A stretch of 13,670 nt of DNA from Spirochaetaceae bacterium (GTDB lineage: Bacteria; Spirochaetota; Spirochaetia; Treponematales; Breznakiellaceae): contig JAIRTD010000213.1 of NCBI GenBank assembly GCA_031255115.1, positions 1-13,670 on the forward strand, in the 5' to 3' direction. The translations under genes and the position numbers were made by a program. Of this stretch, positions 1 through 7,022 are shown piece after piece. Below the pieces are notes generated by a model. That model was not told the origin of the DNA. It saw only the letters and a program-made list of their open reading frames with translations, and ran no database searches. Numbering within the stretch: position 1 is the stretch's first letter; each line of letters starts with the position of its first letter.

Positions 1-44
1 TATTTTATTCATGCGCGACGCCTGACATACAGCGGGGGATTTAG

Positions 45-2036
45 ATGGAGAACAAGAACAACAACCCTTTACCGCCCCGGCCTCCTCTAAACGCGGGCAG
101 GCCGAATCGTTTTGCGTTGATCTTTTTTCTGGTGGCGATGGGGCTGTTTATAGCCTATTTTTTCAGAACCGACACAGCCCAGGTCAGGGAGATACACTAT
201 TCCGCGTTTCTCAACCATGTAAACCTGGGCGAAGTATCGGCGGTAAAAATTCTGGATAATACCCTCATCGAGGGAACCATCAAGGGCGCTTCGGGGGAAC
301 TTATACGGTTTAAGACCCAGATACCCTACCAGGACCCTTACCTTCTTTCGGCGCTTCAGGAAAAGGGCATCGACGTATCGGGAAGTTCCGGCGCGTTCCG
401 GCCCACCCGTATACTGTTTGAGATACTTCCCTGGATTATAGGCTTTGCCCTTATCTGGTTCATGTTCAGAAACATGCAGGGTTCGGGGAACAAGGCCTTT
501 CAGTTTGGCAGGAGCAGGGCAAAGCGCTACCACGACGAAGGCAAGAAGATCAGTTTTGCCGATGTGGCCGGCCAGGATGACGCCAAATACGAACTCCAGG
601 AGGTCGTAGCCTTTCTCAAGAGCCCGCAGAAATTCACCAAAATGGGCGCAAAGATACCCAAGGGCGTGCTGCTGGTGGGCATGCCGGGCACGGGAAAGAC
701 CCTTATGGCCAGGGCCGTTGCCGGAGAAGCGGACGTGGCGTTCTTTCACATGTCAGGTTCTGATTTTGTTGAAATGTTTGTCGGGGTTGGCGCGAGCCGG
801 GTCCGTGATCTTTTTGAACAGGGGAGGCGTAACGCGCCCTGTATCATCTTTATTGACGAACTTGACGCGGTGGGCCGTACCAGGGGCGCGGGTTACGGCG
901 GCGGCCATGACGAGCGCGAGCAAACCCTGAACCAGATGCTGGTGGAAATGGACGGCTTTGATTCCAAAGACGGGGTCATAATCCTCGCCGCCACCAACAG
1001 GCCCGATGTCCTTGACCCGGCCCTCCTGAGGCCCGGCCGCTTTGACCGCCAGGTGGTAGTCGCCATGCCCGATATTAAAGAACGGGAATCAATACTCAAG
1101 ATACACGCCGCCAAAATTCCCCTTGCCCCTGAGGTAAACCTTGCCAGGGTGGCCAGGGCCACGCCGGGAATGAGCGGCGCGGATATAGCCAACCTGGTCA
1201 ATGAGGCGGTTCTCTACGCCGCCCGCCGGGACAAGAACCATGTGGAGATGCCTGATTTTGAAGAAGCCAGGGACAAGATACTCATGGGAGTGGCCCGAAA
1301 GTCCCTTGCCATGTCCGAAAAGGAAAAGCGCATGACCGCCACCCATGAGGCCGGTCACGCCCTGCTGCATTATTTTCTTAAAGACGCCGATCCTCTCCAC
1401 AAGGTAACCATAGTGCCCCACGGCCGGGCTCTGGGCATGGCCATGTCCCTTCCCGAAGAGGACAGCTATTCGAGAACCAGGGGCTGGATAAGCGACCGCA
1501 TTACCATCATGTACGGAGGCTGGGCCGCCGAGAAAATTTTTTTTGAAGAAACCACCACCGGCGTCAAGCAGGATATACAGCAGGCTACGGACCTTGCCCG
1601 GCGCATGGTCTGCGAATGGGGCATGGCGTCGGAGCTGGGGCCCATAGCCTACGGCCAGGAGGACGAACCGATTTTCCTCGGCAAGGAAATTGCCCGGCAC
1701 AAGGATTATTCTGAAGATACGGCCCAGCGCATAGACCGCGAAGTAAAGCAGATACTTGACGACTGCCTGTCCAGGGCCGCTTCGATACTCGAAAAAGAAA
1801 AAGAAAAACTTTCCACGCTCAGCGAGGCCCTCATTGTGCGGGAGACCCTTATTGATGATGAAGTCCGGGAACTCCTCGGCTTTCCCCGGCGGGAAAACCC
1901 GGCGCTCCTCAGCGGCGGCGCGGAAAAGGGCGGCTCCGGGAATAACGCGGAAAACGGCGGCGCGGAAAACAGCGGCCTTGGGAATAACGCGGAAAATAGC
2001 GACGCGGACGAAAACAAATCAGGAGGCGGGGCCTGA
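45..2036 (+). CDS. ftsH: ATP-dependent zinc metalloprotease FtsH
   Basis: This is the membrane-anchored AAA+ protease that extracts and degrades misfolded or short-lived membrane and cytosolic proteins as a hexamer. The protein has 663 residues. Two hydrophobic segments, about 22-40 and 124-142, flank a periplasmic domain. The AAA module shows Walker A GMPGTGKT (212-219), Walker B IIFIDE (267-272) and the second region of homology with the arginine fingers (317-335). The M41 peptidase domain has HEAGH at 434-438 (zinc ligands H434 and H438, catalytic E435), and D510 in KQDIQQAT fits the third zinc ligand. All key residues are present, so it should be active. A run of G at 34-38, six bases before the ATG, supports the start. 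It is the first gene of a three-gene operon. The oddity is the tail: after the usual end near residue 615 there are about 48 Gly/Asn/Glu-rich residues containing a tandem 14-residue duplication. Confidence 0.98.
   Translation: MENKNNNPLPPRPPLNAGRPNRFALIFFLVAMGLFIAYFFRTDTAQVREIHYSAFLNHVNLGEVSAVKILDNTLIEGTIKGASGELIRFKTQIPYQDPYLLSALQEKGIDVSGSSGAFRPTRILFEILPWIIGFALIWFMFRNMQGSGNKAFQFGRSRAKRYHDEGKKISFADVAGQDDAKYELQEVVAFLKSPQKFTKMGAKIPKGVLLVGMPGTGKTLMARAVAGEADVAFFHMSGSDFVEMFVGVGASRVRDLFEQGRRNAPCIIFIDELDAVGRTRGAGYGGGHDEREQTLNQMLVEMDGFDSKDGVIILAATNRPDVLDPALLRPGRFDRQVVVAMPDIKERESILKIHAAKIPLAPEVNLARVARATPGMSGADIANLVNEAVLYAARRDKNHVEMPDFEEARDKILMGVARKSLAMSEKEKRMTATHEAGHALLHYFLKDADPLHKVTIVPHGRALGMAMSLPEEDSYSRTRGWISDRITIMYGGWAAEKIFFEETTTGVKQDIQQATDLARRMVCEWGMASELGPIAYGQEDEPIFLGKEIARHKDYSEDTAQRIDREVKQILDDCLSRAASILEKEKEKLSTLSEALIVRETLIDDEVRELLGFPRRENPALLSGGAEKGGSGNNAENGGAENSGLGNNAENSDADENKSGGGA
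1914..1997 (+). repeat. Two 42-bp tandem repeats in the ftsH tail
   Basis: Two adjacent 42-bp units (1914-1955 and 1956-1997) encode [14 protein letters not shown] and [14 protein letters not shown], residues 624-651 of FtsH. They differ at only a few positions and keep frame. The segment is hydrophilic and lies beyond the conserved peptidase domain, so it probably forms a disordered tail. Confidence 0.9.
2021..2026 (+). promoter_or_regulatory. Ribosome binding site deciding the 2038 start
   Basis: AGGAGG lies inside the last codons of ftsH, 11 bases before the ATG at 2038. It fixes the start of the second operon gene there rather than at any upstream in-frame codon inside ftsH. A secretion signal begins at exactly this ATG, which agrees. 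Confidence 0.8.
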
Positions 2037-2037
2037 A

Positions 2038-3768
2038 ATGACCGGGCGTATCCTGGCAGCGGTAACGGCGGCTTTTTTGGTTGTTTTCCCTGCCCATGCC
2101 CAGCTTTCAGAGGGCGATGAACGGGGTAATCAGGCCATAGCTTCCCAATATGTTTCCTGGGCCGAAGAGCATATAGCCCAGGGCCGTTTTGCCGCCGCCC
2201 TGCTTGGTCTGGAACGGGCCGGCGACTTTGCCGATGAGTCCTCCGATATTTCGTATCTGTCGGCCCTGTGTCAGTTACGTCTTGACCAGGCCCGCCGTCC
2301 CATACTGGAAGCGCTCAGACGGGCCCTGGAAGCAAATCGCTGGCATCGTTATGCGCCACAGGACGCGCAAATACTCGAAGCCGGGATACTTGTCGCCCTC
2401 AGGCGTTACGAAGAAGCCCTGGCCGTTCTTTTGCGGCTGCCCGAAAGTCTTGATGCCCGCGAGCTTACCCTTGCCGCCTTAAAGGGTCTTGGGGACAGCG
2501 CCGCTTTCAGGGAGGCCGCCGGCCGCGCTCTTGCGCTTTATCCCCGCGAAGGCGGCCCCGCCGCTCTTGTCCTTGACTACGCGCGCTCCCGCCTTCCCCA
2601 TAACGGAGACCGTGAGCTTGTAAACCTTGTGCTGCGGCGGCTTCCCCTGCTTGTTGCCGGGTATCCTGAACTGGCGTATAAGGCGGCCCCCTTTATCAGG
2701 GATACCGAAGAGGCCCGCCGCCTGATTGCCGCGTACAGGGCAGATGGGAATCCTTCGCCGCTCTCCATCCCCGCGGCGCTCAATCTCGGCCTTATTTCCG
2801 AAGCCCAGGCCGTCGCGGAACTTTTTGCCGTTCCGGGGACAGGGCCTGTTCCCTATGCGCTTATCGGGGAACTTTGGGACCTGCTGCGGACCGGTGCGGC
2901 CAGAAGTTCTTTTTCGAGAAACCTTTCGGTATTTAGCGGTGTTATAACAGAAGATGAGGATAACGACGGTTTTGTCGAAACAAGGGTCAGCTTCCATGAG
3001 GGCGACGCCGTCTCCTATCACTATGACGCCGACCAGGACGGTGTTCCCGATATAGAAGTATCTTTTGCCTTTGGCGTTCCCGAAAGCGCTTCGCTTTTTA
3101 TACTTCCTGAAGTTTCAGGAAGCGGCGGGCTCGGTGATACCAGTAATACCGGTGATATTGGTAATACCAGTAATAGCGGTGAAGGAGAAAGGGTACGGGT
3201 ATACTGGGAAAGGTATCCTGCCATTCTCAGGGCGGAACTTGGAGAGACGGTATTTTTTCCACCTCCCCTGGAATACTTTTACGCGCCGCTTGACTTTGTC
3301 CCCCTTGCGGGTAACGGAACAGCGCCGCTCTATCCCAGGCGGGACCCGCTTGTTCCGCGCATATCAAGGCGTTCTCTGGTTTCGTCCGCGGTCCGTATTG
3401 AACGGCCGGGCAGCGGGGGCGCTGTTGAGTATATCGACATGGTACAGGGCATACCCCGGCGGGCCAGGGAGATAGCCGGCGGGCGGCTTGTCGCGGAAAC
3501 CGAATTCCGTCTGGGCCAGTTGTTTTTTCAGCGCCTGGACCTGGACATGGACGGCAGACTCGAAACCATACGGCGTTTCCGCCGCCTTCCGGGCCTTACG
3601 GACAGAACAGACGCGCTTGATTTTCTGGGGGACCTTGAAAGTTCCGAAAGTGATTGGGATGGAGATGGCTTGTTTGAATATGGCGAAATATACTACCCCG
3701 ACGGCAGGATCGAACGGTCCTGGGACCTCGACGGCGACGGCAGGAGGGAAAGGCGTGAAACCCAATAG
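2038..3768 (+). CDS. Secreted helical-repeat protein with Asp-rich calcium-type loops
   Basis: I do not recognise a named family for the whole protein (576 residues). A signal peptide is clear: MTGRILAAVTAAFLVVFPAHAQ, with probable cleavage after AHA at about residue 21. Residues 30-290 are alanine- and leucine-rich helical pairs resembling tetratricopeptide or Sel1-type repeats. The C-terminal half holds five DxDxDG-type loops: DEDNDGFVE (306-314), DADQDGVPDIE (330-340), DLDMDGRLE (501-509), DWDGDGLFE (539-547) and DLDGDGRRE (563-571). These resemble EF-hand, dockerin or thrombospondin type-3 calcium loops. A Gly/Asn/Thr repeat linker sits at about 366-383. The gene starts one base after the ftsH stop and overlaps the next gene by 14 nt, so co-translation with the HtrA lipoprotein is likely. 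A periplasmic scaffold or adaptor role is inference only. Export confidence is high; function is unknown. Confidence 0.85.
   Translation: MTGRILAAVTAAFLVVFPAHAQLSEGDERGNQAIASQYVSWAEEHIAQGRFAAALLGLERAGDFADESSDISYLSALCQLRLDQARRPILEALRRALEANRWHRYAPQDAQILEAGILVALRRYEEALAVLLRLPESLDARELTLAALKGLGDSAAFREAAGRALALYPREGGPAALVLDYARSRLPHNGDRELVNLVLRRLPLLVAGYPELAYKAAPFIRDTEEARRLIAAYRADGNPSPLSIPAALNLGLISEAQAVAELFAVPGTGPVPYALIGELWDLLRTGAARSSFSRNLSVFSGVITEDEDNDGFVETRVSFHEGDAVSYHYDADQDGVPDIEVSFAFGVPESASLFILPEVSGSGGLGDTSNTGDIGNTSNSGEGERVRVYWERYPAILRAELGETVFFPPPLEYFYAPLDFVPLAGNGTAPLYPRRDPLVPRISRRSLVSSAVRIERPGSGGAVEYIDMVQGIPRRAREIAGGRLVAETEFRLGQLFFQRLDLDMDGRLETIRRFRRLPGLTDRTDALDFLGDLESSESDWDGDGLFEYGEIYYPDGRIERSWDLDGDGRRERRETQ
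3133..3177 (+). repeat. Five 9-bp tandem units in a linker
   Basis: The units are GGTGATACC, AGTAATACC, GGTGATATT, GGTAATACC and AGTAATAGC, followed by a decayed sixth unit. They encode GDT-SNT-GDI-GNT-SNS, residues 366-380 of the secreted helical-repeat protein. They can also be read as an 18-bp unit repeated two and a half times. The frame is kept. Confidence 0.85.
3742..3748 (+). promoter_or_regulatory. Ribosome binding site for the GTG start at 3755
   Basis: AGGAGGG lies within the 3' end of the preceding gene, six bases before GTG 3755. It is the only strong Shine-Dalgarno near a start codon that leads straight into a lipoprotein signal. It therefore decides the start against an ATG at 3488, whose product would begin with 89 residues read out of frame through the neighbour. 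Confidence 0.8.
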
Positions 3769-5548
3769 GCGCCGCCGGTCGCGTTGCGCGACCCTCCTTC
3801 TTTTCTGCTTCCTCTCCTGTACTACCAGCGCGGAAAAGCGGCTTGAAGCGCCCAGGTCCACGGATCAGCTCCGGCTTGATGACATCGAGCGTTATGCGGC
3901 AGAAGATCCCGCGCGGGCCATACATCTTATAGGCGCCTATGAGCGGACCTATGGTTCAGAATCCTATTCCTTTGACGCGCTTCGGGAGCGGTCTGTAGAA
4001 AACCTTAAAGAGGCCCAGACAAGAGCCATTGGAGAACGCCGCTGGGATGACGCCGCTTCGATGGCCCGCTCGCTTATGGCCCTGGGCATTGCGGTAGAAA
4101 ACACCGGCATGGAACCTGACTTTCTCCTTGCCGAAGCCAGGGAATACCTTAACGAGAACAATAACCTTGCCGCCTTTGTCTATGCGGTACGGGCCCATGA
4201 GCTTGACCCCCTCAGCGCCGAAAATGCCCTGCCTTTCTTTACCCGTGCCGTTGAACTGCGCCAGCGGCGCACCGCGGCTTTTTTTCTTGCGATTCTTGAC
4301 GGCCTTGGCGTTCAGGTGGACGACGAGGTCCGCGCCTATGTCCAGGGCAGGGATACTCCGGCGGATATGATACAGGGAGTCGCCACGGTGATGGTGTACC
4401 GGGGCACCAGAATAGAACGGGGCATGGGAAGCCCCGACTGGATACTGGGTTCGGCCTTTTTCGTGGACGGCTCAGGCCTCCTCATTACCAACTACCATGT
4501 AATTGCAAGCGAAGTTGATCCTTCCTATGAAGGGTACTCGCGGCTGTATATTCGTATGGGCGACTCGTCAAGCGCCCGTATTCCCGCCAAAGTGGTGGGC
4601 TGGGACAAGGCTATGGATCTGGCCATCATCAAGGCCGAGATAAAACCCGCCTATGTTTTTTCCGTTGTGGACCGGGTGCTGCCCCGGGTAGGCGAAACCG
4701 TACTTGCCATAGGATCTCCCGGCGGGCTCGAAAAAACCGTAACTTCGGGCATTGTTTCCGCCCTGGGCCGGCGCTTTCTTCCCATCGGGGACGTCATACA
4801 GATAGACGCGGCGGTAAACCACGGTAATTCAGGCGGCCCCGTGGTCGACCTTTCGGGCCGCCTGGTGGGTATAGTATTCGCCGGTATAGAACAGTTCCAG
4901 GGCCTTAATTTTGCCGTTCCGGCGGAACGCATGGCCGCGGCCCTGCCTGCCATGATAAAGGGCGGCAAGGCTGAACGGCCCTGGCTGGGCCTCGCGGTGA
5001 GCGAAACAAATCAGGGCGCGGAAATAGTTTATGTCGCGCCCTTTACCCCCGCTTCGGAACAGCGTATCGAAGAAGGCCTGTATATAAAGAGCATCAACGG
5101 CGCCGAACTGGATGTACCCCAGGGGGCCCTGATTCCGGCGCTTCAGGACCTGCTTTTTCCGGCCCGTCCCGGCGAACTGGTGGCCCTTGAGAGTTCCGAC
5201 GGCAGAACCACCATCCTGCGCAGCGCGGCCCGGCCCGATATGCCGCTTGCCGACGCGGCCAAGGTCGACAGCAAGGAGCGTATTGCCGCGCCGCTTTTCG
5301 GCCTGGTACTTTCCCCTTCGGCAAACAGGGCTTTTTCGCCTTCTTTTCTGGTAAAGAAAGTGGTCCGGGGTTCGATTGCCGACGAGGCGGGCCTCTCCGA
5401 AAATGACCCGGTAACCATACGGAATCTCAGGATAGACGAGACTATAGGCATAGCCATGATGGAAATAAATGTTAAAAGGCGGCGCTCAGGCTACCTTGAG
5501 ACCACCATGCGGCTGCCGGCGATACTCGATTCCCCTGATACTCTGTAA
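3755..5548 (+). CDS. htrA: HtrA/DegP-type serine protease, predicted lipoprotein
   Basis: This is a trypsin-fold envelope protease with 597 residues from the GTG start. Residues 1-22 form an Arg-rich, then hydrophobic signal ending in FCFLSC, so C22 is the likely lipidated cysteine; the lipobox is loose, as is usual in spirochaetes. Residues 35-200 are helical and TPR-like, not part of standard DegP. The protease domain covers about 205-400, with H248 (TNYHVI), D288 (AMDLAII) and S359 in GNSGGP (357-362), a complete triad. A PDZ-like domain begins at RPWLGLAV (about 408-490). A second, more divergent one lies at about 513-592 (LFGLVLS, then VVRGSIADEAGL). At about 600 residues it is longer than typical HtrA because of the N-terminal domain. 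It overlaps the preceding gene by 14 nt and is probably translationally coupled. Likely role: degradation or chaperoning of misfolded periplasmic and outer-envelope proteins. Family assignment is firm; substrates are unknown. Confidence 0.92.
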   Translation: MKPNRRRRSRCATLLLFCFLSCTTSAEKRLEAPRSTDQLRLDDIERYAAEDPARAIHLIGAYERTYGSESYSFDALRERSVENLKEAQTRAIGERRWDDAASMARSLMALGIAVENTGMEPDFLLAEAREYLNENNNLAAFVYAVRAHELDPLSAENALPFFTRAVELRQRRTAAFFLAILDGLGVQVDDEVRAYVQGRDTPADMIQGVATVMVYRGTRIERGMGSPDWILGSAFFVDGSGLLITNYHVIASEVDPSYEGYSRLYIRMGDSSSARIPAKVVGWDKAMDLAIIKAEIKPAYVFSVVDRVLPRVGETVLAIGSPGGLEKTVTSGIVSALGRRFLPIGDVIQIDAAVNHGNSGGPVVDLSGRLVGIVFAGIEQFQGLNFAVPAERMAAALPAMIKGGKAERPWLGLAVSETNQGAEIVYVAPFTPASEQRIEEGLYIKSINGAELDVPQGALIPALQDLLFPARPGELVALESSDGRTTILRSAARPDMPLADAAKVDSKERIAAPLFGLVLSPSANRAFSPSFLVKKVVRGSIADEAGLSENDPVTIRNLRIDETIGIAMMEINVKRRRSGYLETTMRLPAILDSPDTL

Positions 5549-5573
5549 AATCTGGGTGAATGGCCGGATAGTT

Positions 5574-5600
5574 AGCCCCAGACTTTCACGGGCCGGGGCT
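5574..5600 (+). terminator. Possible terminator of the ftsH-htrA operon
   Basis: AGCCCC at 5574-5579 pairs with GGGGCT at 5595-5600 across a 15-base loop. A T-rich but interrupted stretch (TCTTTACCTTT) follows. It starts 26 nt after the htrA stop. The stem is short and the U-tract imperfect, so this is tentative. Confidence 0.4.
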
Positions 5601-5640
5601 TCTTTACCTTTCCGGGCGTGTTTTCGGTTAAATTCCCCCC

Positions 5641-5699
5641 ATAAAAAAATAAAAAAGTTGACTAAAATGCTTTGTTTTATCTCTGTTTTTTACTATTAT
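5641..5699 (+). promoter_or_regulatory. Putative promoter of the histidine kinase
   Basis: An abrupt AT-rich stretch in a GC-rich neighbourhood. A-tracts at 5641-5656 could act as an UP element. The best sigma-70-like pair is TTGTTT (5672-5677) and TATTAT (5694-5699) with a 16-base spacer. TTGACT at 5658 is a better -35 but has no -10 at proper spacing. The implied leader is about 65 nt and includes a weak 7-bp stem (5717-5723 with 5738-5744, one G-U pair). Confidence 0.4.
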
Positions 5700-5771
5700 G
5701 AAGATGTCGATTGGTTCTGTTGCGGTTTTTACGGACTGTAACAGCGGGTTATGTAAAAAAGAGAGGTTCTT

Positions 5772-7022
5772 ATGTATCACATTCTCCGCGAAGAGCGCAA
5801 GAAAAACGCCTTTGTCAGAACGGATTTTACCCAGCCATATTTTCCTGCCCGTGACCGCGAAGATCTGTTTACCCGGTACAGGGAGATGGAAAAAAAGTTC
5901 GCTGAAAGCGAAAGGCGCTATAAAAGGCTTTTTGAGACCGCCCCTCTTGCGGTTTTCTTTTCCGATCCTGACGGACGTATCCAGGACTGTAACCGTCATT
6001 TTGCCGATCTTTTGGGTTTTGACAAACCCGCCGAACTGCGGGGCATCAAGATTTACGATTTCTTTGTTTCGCCCCGGGAAGGCAAGGATTTTATACGCGA
6101 ACTAATCGCCGATACCGGCGCGGCGGCTTACGGCAAAAAAATGGGCGAATGGAAGCTCCACGACGCCCAGGGCGGCGTCATGCCGGTTCTGGTTTCCATG
6201 GAACTTAAAACCGACGACCAGGGGCGGCCGGAAGAACTGCGGGGCCATCTTGAGGACCTAAGCGAATACCGGGAACTGGAGACCAAACTTGAACGGACCG
6301 AGAAACTTGAAACCATGGGGTATCTTTCCGGAACCATAGTCCACGATTTTAACAACGTGCTTTCCACGATTATCGGGTACTGCAGCCTGATACGGGAAAA
6401 CGACGCGCTCAATCCCGAACTCTCCTCCGATGTTGACAGAATACTAAACACGGCCCGGAGGGCCTCTGAACTTACCGGCCAGCTCCTCAGTTTTTCGCGC
6501 GGCAGGGGAGAGGAAAACGAAGGCTGTAGTCCGGTACAGGAAACCCTCAAGGAGATTGAATATATACTCCGCCGCCTGGTACGAAAGGAGATACGGCTCC
6601 ACTTCAATCTTTATCCTGAAGAGTTGTATGTCCCGATCAAGCGCTGCCATTTTGAACAGATGGTGATCAATCTGATACGAAACGCCCAGGACGCCATTTC
6701 CGGTTCTGGTCTCATCGAGGTAAAAAGTTCTCTGTATCGGGACAACGGAGCCGGCGGCCGGGGCATAGGATGCGGCGCCTGGCTTGAACTCAGCGTAAAG
6801 GATACCGGTTCGGGGATAGCCCGGGAAAAACTTGACCGGATATGGAAGCCCTTTTATACCACCAAGGAAAGCGGCAACGGAACGGGCCTCGGCCTGTATT
6901 CGATACAGCGTACCCTCTTACGCGCAGGCGGTCATATCTTTGTAGAAAGCGAGGAGGGCAGGGGAACGATTTTTACCCTGTACCTTCCGCTCAGGAACGG
7001 CCGCCCGCGGCATAGTAATTGA
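5772..7022 (+). CDS. Cytoplasmic PAS-domain sensor histidine kinase (orphan)
   Basis: A two-component sensor kinase of 416 residues with no membrane segment or signal peptide, so it should sense a cytoplasmic cue. A short charged region and coil (about 30-48) lead into a PAS domain at about 47-165 (FETAPLAVFFSDPDGRI, then CNRHFADLLGF). The dimerisation/phosphoacceptor domain contains IVHDFNNVL with H191 as phosphorylation site; the HDFNN type is common in PAS-linked kinases. The ATP-binding domain shows the N box (N300, N304 in NLIRNAQDAI), G1 DTGSGI (344-349), FYTTK (361-365) and G2 NGTGLGL (369-375). All motifs look intact. GAGAGG at 5761-5766, five bases before the ATG, supports the start. 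No response regulator is adjacent, so its partner must be elsewhere. The 3' end overlaps the opposing aconitase-family gene by 32 nt. The PAS ligand cannot be told from sequence. Confidence 0.93.
   Translation: MYHILREERKKNAFVRTDFTQPYFPARDREDLFTRYREMEKKFAESERRYKRLFETAPLAVFFSDPDGRIQDCNRHFADLLGFDKPAELRGIKIYDFFVSPREGKDFIRELIADTGAAAYGKKMGEWKLHDAQGGVMPVLVSMELKTDDQGRPEELRGHLEDLSEYRELETKLERTEKLETMGYLSGTIVHDFNNVLSTIIGYCSLIRENDALNPELSSDVDRILNTARRASELTGQLLSFSRGRGEENEGCSPVQETLKEIEYILRRLVRKEIRLHFNLYPEELYVPIKRCHFEQMVINLIRNAQDAISGSGLIEVKSSLYRDNGAGGRGIGCGAWLELSVKDTGSGIAREKLDRIWKPFYTTKESGNGTGLGLYSIQRTLLRAGGHIFVESEEGRGTIFTLYLPLRNGRPRHSN

Noticed and set aside
1..44. Possible 3' end of an upstream gene (a frame ending in TGA at 23-25, another ending in TAG at 42-44)
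   Set aside because: Too few codons to identify the frame or the family. tilS is a common neighbour of ftsH, but nothing here shows it.
1089..1700. 203-codon open frame antisense to ftsH
   Set aside because: It mirrors the highly conserved AAA and peptidase domains of FtsH. GC-rich codon use opens the complementary frame; there is no start signal or recognisable domain.
3488..3754. In-frame N-terminal extension of the HtrA gene from an ATG at 3488
   Set aside because: It reads out of frame through a conserved part of the preceding gene, lacks a ribosome binding site, and would bury the lipoprotein signal internally.
5658..5663. TTGACT as the -35 of the kinase promoter
   Set aside because: A good hexamer, but no -10-like hexamer occurs 15-19 bases downstream.
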